Under the pieces are notes generated by a model. The model did not search any database. It was not told the origin of the DNA and was given only the letters and a program-made list of their open reading frames with translations. Positions 14,779-22,440 of a stretch of 27,535 nt of DNA are shown in pieces (positions within the stretch are counted from its first letter, which is position 1; each line of letters starts with the position of its first letter). Where the stretch lies: the NCBI GenBank assembly GCA_003445715.1, contig DMCS01000069.1:1-27535 (forward strand), read 5' to 3'. Source of the DNA: Candidatus Mesolinea sp. (GTDB lineage Bacteria; Chloroflexota; Anaerolineae; Anaerolineales; Anaerolineaceae). The position numbers and the translations under genes were made by a program.

Positions 14779-15542
14779 GCGGGGTTATCTTTCCAGCTGA
14801 CTGCAGCGGTAAAGGCTTCTGTACTTTGGGTCAGGTTCTGACCAGCGAGGGCAAAAGCGTCAGGCTGCCCGTCTAGAGGAGCTACCTTCACGCTAACCTC
14901 ATTTTCGGGGTGAACCTCGCGGTCATAATTGATTTGCAGCGCCTCGAGCTGATGACTATGATGCCAATCTATGGGGAAAGCATCGCAGACCCACTCGATG
15001 TAACGCGCGTTATTGACATGCCCGACTACGTCTATGGCTGAGTAGCCGGCACGCAAGCGCAGCCTTTCCTCGCCGTTCGCAGGCGAAGTGAGCTTTTCCA
15101 GCGGCTCATCTAAAGCATGGCGGCTGGGGTTTTGCGGCAAGTTCAGCTGTAAGGCGGAAGGCGGCACCAGCCGGCGGGTCTGCATGTTCATCATCAGCCA
15201 CGCCGAAGTGGCGGCGGTGAGCAGGTCACCCTGCGCACTGAGGATTTCGTAATCGCGGATGAAGAACAGCTTCTGCTGGATGGTCTTGGGCCAGGTGCGG
15301 ATGGTGACCTGCTCCTCCACCCGCGGAAAGCGGAAAAATTGGAGCTTGATGCGTGAAAGCACCCACACTAGCCCTTGGTCGAGCAGGGCTTGGTAGCCCT
15401 TGCCTAAAAGGTCGATGTGCGCATTGGCGGCTGCGGTCATGTGCTGCAGAAACGCAGAAGGTTTCCAATGCAGGTTGGCATCGCATTCATACCCCGGTAT
15501 GGTTAAAATTTCTTCATAAGTGGATTGGTCTTCGCTTAACAT
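14775..15542 (-). CDS. Acyl-ACP thioesterase (FatA/FatB family)
   Basis: 255 residues from the ATG at 15542, preceded by AGGAAAG; the frame stays open to a GTG at 15569. A double hotdog fold is indicated. The N-terminal hotdog includes a LGKGYQALLDQGLVWVLSR helix and strand, and the second begins at AGYSAIDVVGHVNNARYIEW (165-184). The family releases free fatty acids from acyl-ACP. Asp171 and His175 of the usual D-x-N-x-H segment are present, but the Asn is Val173 here. The stop overlaps that of the convergent radical SAM gene. Confidence 0.88.
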   Translation of the reverse strand: MLSEDQSTYEEILTIPGYECDANLHWKPSAFLQHMTAAANAHIDLLGKGYQALLDQGLVWVLSRIKLQFFRFPRVEEQVTIRTWPKTIQQKLFFIRDYEILSAQGDLLTAATSAWLMMNMQTRRLVPPSALQLNLPQNPSRHALDEPLEKLTSPANGEERLRLRAGYSAIDVVGHVNNARYIEWVCDAFPIDWHHSHQLEALQINYDREVHPENEVSVKVAPLDGQPDAFALAGQNLTQSTEAFTAAVSWKDNPA

Positions 15543-15623
15543 CTCTTTCCTAACCGGATTAAACTGCACAAATAATAACCCAAGCTGTTCAAAATGGCGA
15601 GGGTTTGTACTTGTCTGGTCTCT

Positions 15624-15810
15624 GTTCTTGCATGGTACCCTAAAGGTAGGCTGCGCACTCGGAGACCGGCGAGAACGACCAGCTGTTCTTGCAGGGTCTC
15701 CTGACCCAGCAAGGCATTTGACCTTTAGGTCTCAAAGAGGGAGACCTGCGGTCAAAACCGCTCGCACGGTACCCTACGGGCAGGCTGTGCACTCGGAGAC
15801 CGGCGAGAAC
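15624..15810 (+). repeat. Modular palindromic repeat, copy B (two units)
   Basis: Unit 1 (15624-15676) and unit 2 (15685-15810) both begin GTTCTTGC and end GGAGACCGGCGAGAAC. Unit 2 adds inner blocks shared with 5163-5337, among them GCAAGGCAT, TGACCTTTAGGTCTC and GGAGACC-TGC-GGTCAA. Termini are inverted (GTTCTYGC). It fills the gap between pncA and the thioesterase gene, both on the minus strand. No coding potential is credible. Confidence 0.78.
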
Positions 15811-15821
15811 AAATTATTTCA

Positions 15822-16388
15822 TTACAGCAGCTCAGCGCCAGCGGTTGTCATTTTCTGCCGGGCTGACGCACCGCCAGCAGGAGTCACCGGCCGGGTTCCG
15901 GCGGCAATCACGCTTACGGCAAAGCCCTCGGCGCGCGCATCCAGCACGGTAGCCAAGACGCACACATCCTCGGCTAAGCCGCCAACGATGAGCCGCCGGA
16001 TGCCAGCTTTGCGCAGGTGTACGGCTAAGCCGGTCTGATCAAAGGCGGAGTTTTGGTCTTGGTCGAAGCGCGTACCCTTGGTGATGATCTCCGCCTCTGG
16101 CGGTTTATGCAGCCCAGGGTGGAAAGCGGCGCCTGGGGTATCTTGCAGGCAATGCACTGGCCAAGGACCGCCTTCCTCAGCAAAGCTGGGGTGATGCTTG
16201 GGGTGCCAATCGCGGCTTAGGTAGACCGGGATGCCGGCTTGGCTGGCGGCGTCGATCCATTGGTTGAGCACCGGCACTACCTGGTCGCCCTCCGCAATGG
16301 GTAAAGCGCCGCCTGGGCAGAAATCCACCTGCACGTCAATGATTAAAAGGGCATCCCCGGATTGAAATGAAAAAACTTGTTCAATCAT
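15822..16388 (-). CDS. pncA: Nicotinamidase
   Basis: 188 residues. Hydrolyses nicotinamide to nicotinate and ammonia in the cytoplasm. Catalytic triad Asp18 (IIDVQVDFCPGGAL), Lys104 (ITKGT) and Cys143 (AEDVCV) is complete. Metal ligands Asp60, His62 and His66 lie in RDWHPKHH, with His79 in WPVHC. The cis-peptide-type GGLAEDVCV supports PncA over other isochorismatase-fold enzymes. The ATG at 16388 follows GGAGG by six bases; the ATG at 16391 is possible. The start lies inside the end of the macro-NAPRT gene (8-base overlap), so the product nicotinate feeds the enzyme encoded just upstream. Confidence 0.95.
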   Translation of the reverse strand: MIEQVFSFQSGDALLIIDVQVDFCPGGALPIAEGDQVVPVLNQWIDAASQAGIPVYLSRDWHPKHHPSFAEEGGPWPVHCLQDTPGAAFHPGLHKPPEAEIITKGTRFDQDQNSAFDQTGLAVHLRKAGIRRLIVGGLAEDVCVLATVLDARAEGFAVSVIAAGTRPVTPAGGASARQKMTTAGAELL

Positions 16389-18267
16389 CATTCTCCTCCA
16401 AATGCTGTTGGGTTTCCTGTTGATATTCCTGGAGTGCTGGGGATATCATCACGGGATAAGGCTCTGCAGCTTTCTCGAGCGCCAGCAGTGCTTGTGGCAG
16501 CCGGGCGAGCTGCTCCCGTGCGTATGCCTGCGCCTGCGGCAAGCTCACCTCGGCGGCTTGCAGGCTGTACCCTCCGCGCATGACAGGCACGAGCAGCGGT
16601 CGGCCGGGGAGAGACTCCTCGGCGCGGGCGATAGTATCGCCCACATCCTGGCTGCCTTGCGCCTGGCGGAAAACTTGTTTGCGGCCGGCGATCACAGTGC
16701 GGACGGGGGAGAGCTTTACGCGCCCTCTGCCGGCATATTCGGTAAGCTTGTAGGCAATATCTAAGCTGGGGACGTCACTCGAGACGCCCATTGCCGTCCC
16801 GACGCCAAAGCCGTCAATCGGCGCACCAGCTGCCATCAGCTTCTGGATTTTGTATTCATCCAGCCCGCCGCTGGCAAAGATTTGCACCTGCTGCAAGCCA
16901 GCGTCATCCAGCATTTGACGTGCCTGGCGGGAAAGGACGACGAGGTCGCCCGAATCGATGCGGATACCGGCTACCTGGAAGTCCGAACCCAGCTCGTGAG
17001 CCAGTTCGATGACGTGTTGCACCCCCTTCAGGCTGCCGTAGGTATCGGCGAGCAAGAAGGTCTTAGGATAAAGCTGCGTGAAAGCGCGGAAGGCTTCCAA
17101 CTCGGAGGCGTGAGCCTGTACATAGGAGTGCGCCATGGTGCCGGAGACAGCGATACCATACTCCCTGCCGGCTAAGACGTTCGAGGTGGCATTGATCCCG
17201 CCGATGAAGAAGGCGCGGGCGCCTTTTACAGCCGCGTCCACACCATGAATGCGGCGAGCGCCAAAATCAACTACGGCGCGCCCGCCGGCAGCCTGAACCA
17301 CGCGCTGGGCTTTGGTTGCCAGCAGCGTTTGGATGTGGATCTGGTTCATCAGGTACGTCTCAATGAATTGACACTCCGGAAGAGGTGCAACTACCTCAAG
17401 GATAGGCTCATCGGCAAAAAAAGGTGTGCCCTCGGGGAGAGCATAAACTTCGCCCGTAAAGCGGAAATTCCGTAAAATCTCCACGAATTCAGGCTTGAAG
17501 AGGGGCAGGGTGGAGAGGTAATCCAGCGCTGCCTGGTCAAAACGCAAATTCTCGAGGTAATCCAGCACCGTGCTCAAGCCCGCTGCCAACAGGAAGTTGC
17601 GCTCCTGGGGCAGCCTGCCGACGGATAGCGTGAAAACGGCTTGGTCTAGCATATCTTCAGCGTAATACGCCTGCATCATGGTCAGCTCGTAAAGGTCCGT
17701 GAAGAGCGCCTGACGGGCGTATTCCTCCCGCAGGTGAATGATTTCGGGCAGGAGCTGCGCATAGATTTGGTAGTCATTTTGCCCAAAGAGCACAAAGCGC
17801 ACGCGTTGCACGGCTGAGAGCTGCTCAGCCTCATTTAACACAGTGTGGATAGCAATACGGGCGGCTTCAGAAAAGGGATAGCCAAAAATGCCCGTAGAGA
17901 TTGCGGGGAATGCGACGGATGTCAGACCTTCTTTTTCAGCTAAACGCAAGGCGTTGCGATAACACGCCGAGAGCAGCGTTTCCGCTGGAGTGTCCACGCC
18001 GTATATAGGCCCTAAACAATGGATGACCGCACGGTTCGGCAAATTGAAGGCTGGTGTCATGACAGCCTGCCCAGGCTGGATGGGCGCAAGCGGCTGGCAA
18101 GCTTCAGCTAAGCGCGGGCCAGCCGCGCGATGAATAGCACCCGCCACCCCGCCTCCGGGCAGCAGCTCGGCATTGGCAGCATTGACCACGGCGTCCATAT
18201 CCGGTTGGCGGGTGATATCGCCTTGCACGCATTCAATTTGAAGATGCTTATAGTGTACAACCAGCAT
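16381..18267 (-). CDS. Macro domain fused to nicotinate phosphoribosyltransferase
   Basis: 628 residues from the ATG at 18267, eight bases after AGGAGG. Residues 1-175 are a macro domain: QGDITRQPDMDAVVNAANAE (15-34), GGGVAGAIH (38-46), HCLGPIYG, and the phosphate loop STGIFG (124-129). A short helical linker (about 172-186) leads to a full-length NAPRT. Its motifs are LFTDLYELTMMQAYY (188-202), DFGARR (334-339), His380 in GTMAHS (the phosphorylated His of the family), IRIDSGDL (435-442), SGGLDEYKI (466-474) and FGVGTAMG (487-494). NAPRT makes nicotinate mononucleotide from nicotinate and PRPP with ATP. Macro domains bind or hydrolyse ADP-ribose derivatives. No stop or start separates the two halves. 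The nicotinamidase gene overlaps the end. Confidence 0.93.
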   Translation of the reverse strand: MLVVHYKHLQIECVQGDITRQPDMDAVVNAANAELLPGGGVAGAIHRAAGPRLAEACQPLAPIQPGQAVMTPAFNLPNRAVIHCLGPIYGVDTPAETLLSACYRNALRLAEKEGLTSVAFPAISTGIFGYPFSEAARIAIHTVLNEAEQLSAVQRVRFVLFGQNDYQIYAQLLPEIIHLREEYARQALFTDLYELTMMQAYYAEDMLDQAVFTLSVGRLPQERNFLLAAGLSTVLDYLENLRFDQAALDYLSTLPLFKPEFVEILRNFRFTGEVYALPEGTPFFADEPILEVVAPLPECQFIETYLMNQIHIQTLLATKAQRVVQAAGGRAVVDFGARRIHGVDAAVKGARAFFIGGINATSNVLAGREYGIAVSGTMAHSYVQAHASELEAFRAFTQLYPKTFLLADTYGSLKGVQHVIELAHELGSDFQVAGIRIDSGDLVVLSRQARQMLDDAGLQQVQIFASGGLDEYKIQKLMAAGAPIDGFGVGTAMGVSSDVPSLDIAYKLTEYAGRGRVKLSPVRTVIAGRKQVFRQAQGSQDVGDTIARAEESLPGRPLLVPVMRGGYSLQAAEVSLPQAQAYAREQLARLPQALLALEKAAEPYPVMISPALQEYQQETQQHLEENDD

Positions 18268-18309
18268 ACGCAAAGCCTCCTGTTTCGTCTCAAAAATCGC
18301 ACTGGTGGG

Positions 18310-18315
18310 ATTATA
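18310..18315 (-). promoter_or_regulatory. -10 box of the macro-NAPRT/pncA operon
   Basis: TATAAT preceded by GGG on the minus strand, 43 bases upstream of the start. TGTTAA at a 16-base spacing is a weak -35. It fires away from the cupin promoter at 18403. Confidence 0.5.
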
Positions 18316-18402
18316 CCCTGTAGAGAGAGGCTTAACAGTGAAAAATGTTAAATAATTTAACTCAGGATATTAGCGGGAAACTAATCCATTAAACTCCTAA
18401 GA

Positions 18403-18408
18403 TATAAT
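18403..18408 (+). promoter_or_regulatory. -10 box of the cupin gene
   Basis: TATAAT 31 bases upstream of the ATG at 18439, in a divergent arrangement with the NAD-salvage operon; no clear -35. Confidence 0.45.
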
Positions 18409-18438
18409 ATTTATAAAGATTACTCAATAGGAGTGCGT

Positions 18439-18789
18439 ATGTCTGTAAAGCACATCGATAATATTCCCAGCGAGGCAGTCCCGAATGCCATTGGTGTGAG
18501 CAAGCAAGTGCTGATTTCGGCTGAAGAGGCACCCCATTTTGCTATGCGCTGCTTCACCATTCAGCCGGGCGGCAAAATGCCGCTGCACACCAACACTGTG
18601 GAGCATGAGCAGTATGTGCTCAGCGGGAAAGCCAAGGTTACGCTCGGCGAGGCGCACTATGAAGTGGGGGCGGGGAATGTGGTCTTTATCCCAGCCGGCA
18701 TGCCACATGCCTATGCCACCATCGGTGAAGAGCCTTTCCGCTTCTTGTGCTCGATCCCGAACTTGGAAGACCGCACGACGTATCTATAA
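18439..18789 (+). CDS. Small single-domain cupin protein
   Basis: 116 residues forming one cupin barrel. Motif 1 is PGGKMPLHTNTVEHEQYVLSG (about 43-63). His50, His56 and Glu57 are candidate metal ligands; Asn52 stands where many relatives have the second His of H-x-H. Motif 2 is VVFIPAGMPHAYA (81-93) with His90. Such proteins are metal-dependent enzymes or sugar/ligand sensors, and no substrate can be assigned. AGGAG at 18429-18433 favours the ATG at 18439 over the in-frame GTG at 18433. It is divergent from the macro-NAPRT gene, so shared control is possible but unproven. Confidence 0.88.
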   Translation: MSVKHIDNIPSEAVPNAIGVSKQVLISAEEAPHFAMRCFTIQPGGKMPLHTNTVEHEQYVLSGKAKVTLGEAHYEVGAGNVVFIPAGMPHAYATIGEEPFRFLCSIPNLEDRTTYL

Positions 18790-18909
18790 GCGTTAGCAAC
18801 TTCAGGCAATCACATACAAAAATAAATCCTCATCAAAGGGGATATTTCACCATAGATAGCGCAGTATACAGTGCTAATCTCAATTCTGTGCTATGTGTTG
18901 TGTGGATTT

Positions 18910-18938
18910 TTGGTAAATTCCCCTGAAGAGAGTACAAT
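18910..18938 (+). promoter_or_regulatory. Promoter of the ZIP transporter gene
   Basis: TTGGTA (18910-18915), a 17-base spacer and TACAAT (18933-18938) lie 57 bases upstream of the ATG. No Zur- or Fur-like palindrome was recognised. Confidence 0.5.
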
Positions 18939-18995
18939 AACGACCAGCTTTACGCAGAATGGGCTCGCCCATTCAGAAAGAACAGGTCACTTTAA

Positions 18996-19865
18996 ATGTT
19001 TGATCAATTTTCACCCTTGGTGAATGTATTGCTGCTCAGTCTGGTTGCCAGCATGGGCACAGCATTAGGAGGAGCTCTGGCAATTATTCGCCGGCCGGGC
19101 AGACGGGCTTATGGCTTTATGATGGGCATCGCAGCCGGCGTGATGATTTGTCTGGCCTTTATGGAGCTGGTCAACGAAGCCTGGGAGCTGGGCGGTCCGA
19201 CGGCTGCTACTCTTGGTTTCGGCATCGGCGCGGTCTTTATGCTCGTGCTTGATTATCTTGCCCCGCATTTGCGCTTTGGCGAAATAGAGTACCATGGCCA
19301 TCATCCGGAAGATGAATTTGCGGTTAGCGATGATTCTTCTCTGCATCCTTCTCGGGTTAGAAGGCGCCGACGACGCGGGCTAAATTGGGGCAATCATGAA
19401 GGCGTGCCAGTGGATACGAAGCTGATCAGCTCGGGACTGCTCTTGGCGATTGGAATCTCGCTGCACAACTTGCCGGAAGGCATTTCGGTGGGCGCCGGCT
19501 ACATGCACAACCCACAGTTTGGCTTGTTCATTGCCATGGCGATCATGCTGCACAACATCCCCGAGGGTTTGGCTACAGCACTGCCACTTTCTAAAGGCGG
19601 AGCCAAGCGCGGTTATGCTTTAGGCATAGCCGTCCTTTCCGGTTTGGCAGAGCCATTAGGTGCTGTGCTCGCCAGCTTGTTCCTGGGCAGCTTTCAAAAC
19701 CTAATCCCGGGAGCTTTGGCTTTTGCCGGCGGAGTGATGGTCTACATCACCCTGGATGAGCTGATTCCCTCGGCACGTGAATATGGCAGCGTACACTGGA
19801 CTTCTTTGGGGATTATCGTCGGGTCAATCTTTGTCTTCTTACTCTCCGCTTGGATGGGTGTTTAG
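18996..19865 (+). CDS. ZIP family divalent metal transporter
   Basis: 289 residues, about eight membrane segments. The metal path carries the paired signatures HNLPEG (157-162) and HNIPEG (186-191) of ZupT-like transporters. A cytoplasmic loop between segments 3 and 4 (about 92-138) contains HGHH and a run of six Arg, typical of a metal-sensing variable loop. It should import Zn2+ or Fe2+/Mn2+ across the cytoplasmic membrane; specificity is not readable. The start has only a weak ribosome site (AGGT). It stands alone after its own promoter. Confidence 0.93.
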   Translation: MFDQFSPLVNVLLLSLVASMGTALGGALAIIRRPGRRAYGFMMGIAAGVMICLAFMELVNEAWELGGPTAATLGFGIGAVFMLVLDYLAPHLRFGEIEYHGHHPEDEFAVSDDSSLHPSRVRRRRRRGLNWGNHEGVPVDTKLISSGLLLAIGISLHNLPEGISVGAGYMHNPQFGLFIAMAIMLHNIPEGLATALPLSKGGAKRGYALGIAVLSGLAEPLGAVLASLFLGSFQNLIPGALAFAGGVMVYITLDELIPSAREYGSVHWTSLGIIVGSIFVFLLSAWMGV

Positions 19866-20114
19866 ACAGCATCCCATTGACATAAGAATGCCAGAGACAA
19901 GAGAGCATTCCGCCACCGTGGCTGGAGTGGCTTGCTGAAGCTTGATTTAGAGCAAGTTTTTCTATTTTAGAGCGGGAGGGGGTCACTGATTTTCATTTCA
20001 AAAGCCCAAAATATTCTGGATATACCCTTTTTGGAAAGGCATAGATAAGCGAGCAGAGGTGCCCCTCTTAGAGCAGCTCTACTTCCAGTGGTGGTTGTGT
20101 TCTTAGGCTGGCGA
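19866..20114. other. Gap between convergent ZIP and HtrA genes
   Basis: 249 bases in which I see no gene and no clear terminator hairpin, although the flanking genes converge. Confidence 0.4.
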
Positions 20115-21287
20115 TTACTCAGATTGTAAGGTTGCAGTGACGCTCATCTCTTTTCCATCGCGCAAGATGGTGAGCTCCACCTTCTGACCAACTTCGGTCT
20201 TATTGAAGATGTAAGAGATTAGGTCTTCGTAGGTACGCACAGGGTGACTATCGATGGCAGTGATGACATCTCCAAAGATGATGACCCCGCGGTTGTAGCG
20301 GGTGTATTGCTGAGTCGTTTCTTTCAGCCCAGCCAGGTCCGCTGCTCCTCCGGGAGTAATGCGAGTGATCAACACGCCATGCGTGTTGGCATCCAAGCCC
20401 ATTTCGGTAGCATAATTAGCCGTTAGGGTTATCCCGGAAAGGCCTAGGCTGGGGTGTTTATATCTTCCATCTTTGATTAGCACTGGCACAATGCGCTCCA
20501 CAATGTGCGCTGGGATGGCGAAGGCGATGCCGGCGTTAGCGTTGGTTGTCGATTGAATCGCGGAAGTAACCCCGATGACCTCCCCAGAAGTATTGACCAG
20601 CACGCCGCCCGAATTGCCCGGGTTCACGGCGGCATCCGTCTGGATAATATCCGGGATGGTATATGTGCTGGACGAGAAGGGGTTGGAGCTATCTACCGTC
20701 AGGGAACGCGAGAGCGCACTGACGATTCCTTGCGTCATCGAGCCGGCGAGGCCGTAGGGGTTGCCAATCGCAATCACCAAGTCGCCTACTTTCACTGTCT
20801 GCGAATCGCCCAATCTCACTGGATGGAGCGTAAGTCCGGTGGGGTCGACTTTAATGACTGCTAAATCACTTTGCATATCGGTGCCAACCACCTCAGCAGT
20901 AGTGGTAGTGCCGTCAGAAAACGTGACGGTGATGTTATAAGCATTTTTAACCACGTGGTTGTTGGTCACAATGTGCCCCTGGGTATCCCATACAAAGCCG
21001 GAGCCTTGCGAAGAAACAGCACCAACATAAAACCCGTAGTTGTAAGTGCCTAAGACCTGGATATTTACCACCGATGGGTTGACGTTATCGTAAATGCTGC
21101 GGTAAATGCTTTGTACCTGATCGATCACCGTGCCATCGGTGAGCAAACTCCCACTGGCAGTGGGCGTGGCAGTTGCCGTTCCCGTTTGGGCAGAAACGCT
21201 AACCGGTGAAGTTCGCAGCAAAGCAACCGCGCCAACGATTAGGACCAAAACCACAAGAACACTCAAAAGAACATTCCTCTTTTTCAT
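20115..21287 (-). CDS. HtrA/DegP-type serine protease with one PDZ domain
   Basis: 390 residues. An N-terminal membrane anchor (about 6-24) precedes a Ser/Thr-rich linker (30-50) and a trypsin-like domain. Triad His111 (VTNNHVV), Asp141 (SDLAVIKV) and Ser226 (NPGNSGG) is complete. A PDZ domain follows at about 285-385, with ITRITPGGAADLAGL and GDVITAIDSHPV. It should act outside the cytoplasmic membrane in folding quality control or envelope stress. Only one PDZ is present, as in DegS/HtrA of Gram-positives. GGAAG lies upstream of the ATG. It converges on the ZIP gene. Confidence 0.95.
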   Translation of the reverse strand: MKKRNVLLSVLVVLVLIVGAVALLRTSPVSVSAQTGTATATPTASGSLLTDGTVIDQVQSIYRSIYDNVNPSVVNIQVLGTYNYGFYVGAVSSQGSGFVWDTQGHIVTNNHVVKNAYNITVTFSDGTTTTAEVVGTDMQSDLAVIKVDPTGLTLHPVRLGDSQTVKVGDLVIAIGNPYGLAGSMTQGIVSALSRSLTVDSSNPFSSSTYTIPDIIQTDAAVNPGNSGGVLVNTSGEVIGVTSAIQSTTNANAGIAFAIPAHIVERIVPVLIKDGRYKHPSLGLSGITLTANYATEMGLDANTHGVLITRITPGGAADLAGLKETTQQYTRYNRGVIIFGDVITAIDSHPVRTYEDLISYIFNKTEVGQKVELTILRDGKEMSVTATLQSE

Positions 21288-21532
21288 ACCTTTTACTTCC
21301 TTTCAAGATGATTTTCTATCCTCTTTGAATATAAAGACATTTTAGGAGAGATTTATTTATTTTTTGTATATACATATCCGCCTAAGCTGAAAGAAGGCTA
21401 TGGGAATGCTTAATTTTCGATGAGAAAGGGGAATGGCTGGGGCGCAGCAGGCTGGAATGGAGGTCATTTCTGATGTCGGTCATTTTTGCGTGAAGAGCCA
21501 TGCGATCAATGCATTAACCTATCAGGGCGGGG

Positions 21533-21538
21533 TATAAT
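21533..21538 (+). promoter_or_regulatory. -10 box of the panB operon
   Basis: TATAAT preceded by GGGG, 35 bases upstream of the panB ATG. No good -35 at normal spacing. The rest of the gap 21288-21532 shows no gene. Confidence 0.5.
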
Positions 21539-21573
21539 TTTCGATACGCCAACAAAATAAGTAAAGGAGAGCT

Positions 21574-22440
21574 ATGGCTGAACAACGCAAGAAATTAACG
21601 ATTTCCGGTTTATTCAAGAAAGCAGCGGAAGGAAAGCCTATCACCTGGCTGACCTGCTATGACTACCCAACAGCCTATATGCAAGAGCAGGCTGGCGTAG
21701 ACATGATTCTCGTCGGGGATAGCTTGGGCATGACCATGCTGGGCTACGATAGCACGCTGCCCGTTACCATGGATGACATGATCCGGCATACGTCTGCTGT
21801 GCGCCGCGGCGCGCCTAACACTTGGCTGATAGGCGATATGCCCTACATGAGCTATCAGCCTTCCGTTGAGACCGCCATCCGCAACGCAGGCCGCTTTATG
21901 GCTGAAGCCGGCTGTGACGCCATCAAGCTGGAAGGCGGTTCTGCGGTGTGTGATCGTGTGCGCGCGATTGCCGATGCAGGGATACCAGTGATTGGGCATT
22001 TGGGCCTCACACCCCAAAGTGCGAGTGCTTTAGGCGGCTTCCGCCTGCAAGGTAAGACTGCTGAGACAGCCAAGAAGATCATCGATGATGCCAAAGCACT
22101 CGAGCAAGCCGGCGCTTTTATGATATTGCTGGAAATGGTTCCGGACCGCGTCTGCAAGCTCGTAACCGAGCGGGCTGAAAACTGCCTGATTATGTCGCTT
22201 GGCTCAGGACCGCATGCGCATGGCCAGCTGCTCATCTACCACGATGCTTTTGGGCTTTACCCCAAGTTCAAGCCACGCATGGCGAAGGTCTTTGCCGATG
22301 CCGGTGCCGTCATTCGCAGCGGATTGGAAAGCTACGTGAAAGAAGTGAGCGAGAAAACCTTCCCTGCCCCTGAAAACTGGTTTGGCATGGCTGATGAGGA
22401 ATATAATGAATTAATCGAACTGCTAGAGGAGGATCAATGA
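21574..22440 (+). CDS. panB: 3-methyl-2-oxobutanoate hydroxymethyltransferase (pantothenate synthesis)
   Basis: 288 residues, normal PanB length. Forms ketopantoate from 2-oxoisovalerate and methylenetetrahydrofolate. Metal ligands Asp49 (LVGDSLGM), Asp88 (IGDMPYMSY) and Glu120 (IKLEGG) and catalytic Glu187 (LEMVP) are conserved, as is GHLGLTPQS (141-149). AAAGGAGAG precedes the ATG. The last four bases (ATGA) start the next gene. panC, panD and panE are not in the window, so the pathway must be completed elsewhere. Confidence 0.96.
   Translation: MAEQRKKLTISGLFKKAAEGKPITWLTCYDYPTAYMQEQAGVDMILVGDSLGMTMLGYDSTLPVTMDDMIRHTSAVRRGAPNTWLIGDMPYMSYQPSVETAIRNAGRFMAEAGCDAIKLEGGSAVCDRVRAIADAGIPVIGHLGLTPQSASALGGFRLQGKTAETAKKIIDDAKALEQAGAFMILLEMVPDRVCKLVTERAENCLIMSLGSGPHAHGQLLIYHDAFGLYPKFKPRMAKVFADAGAVIRSGLESYVKEVSEKTFPAPENWFGMADEEYNELIELLEEDQ

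Noticed and set aside
15624..15810. CRISPR array
   Set aside because: The repeated blocks differ in length and spacing, there are no uniform spacers, and no cas gene is present.
15520..16038. Plus-strand open frame of 172 codons through the modular repeat into pncA
   Set aside because: It runs through non-coding repeat DNA and antisense to nicotinamidase, whose catalytic residues are all present on the other strand.
18439..18789. Cupin as a regulator or partner of the NAD-salvage operon
   Set aside because: Divergent placement alone is weak evidence; no DNA-binding domain or NAD-related motif is present.
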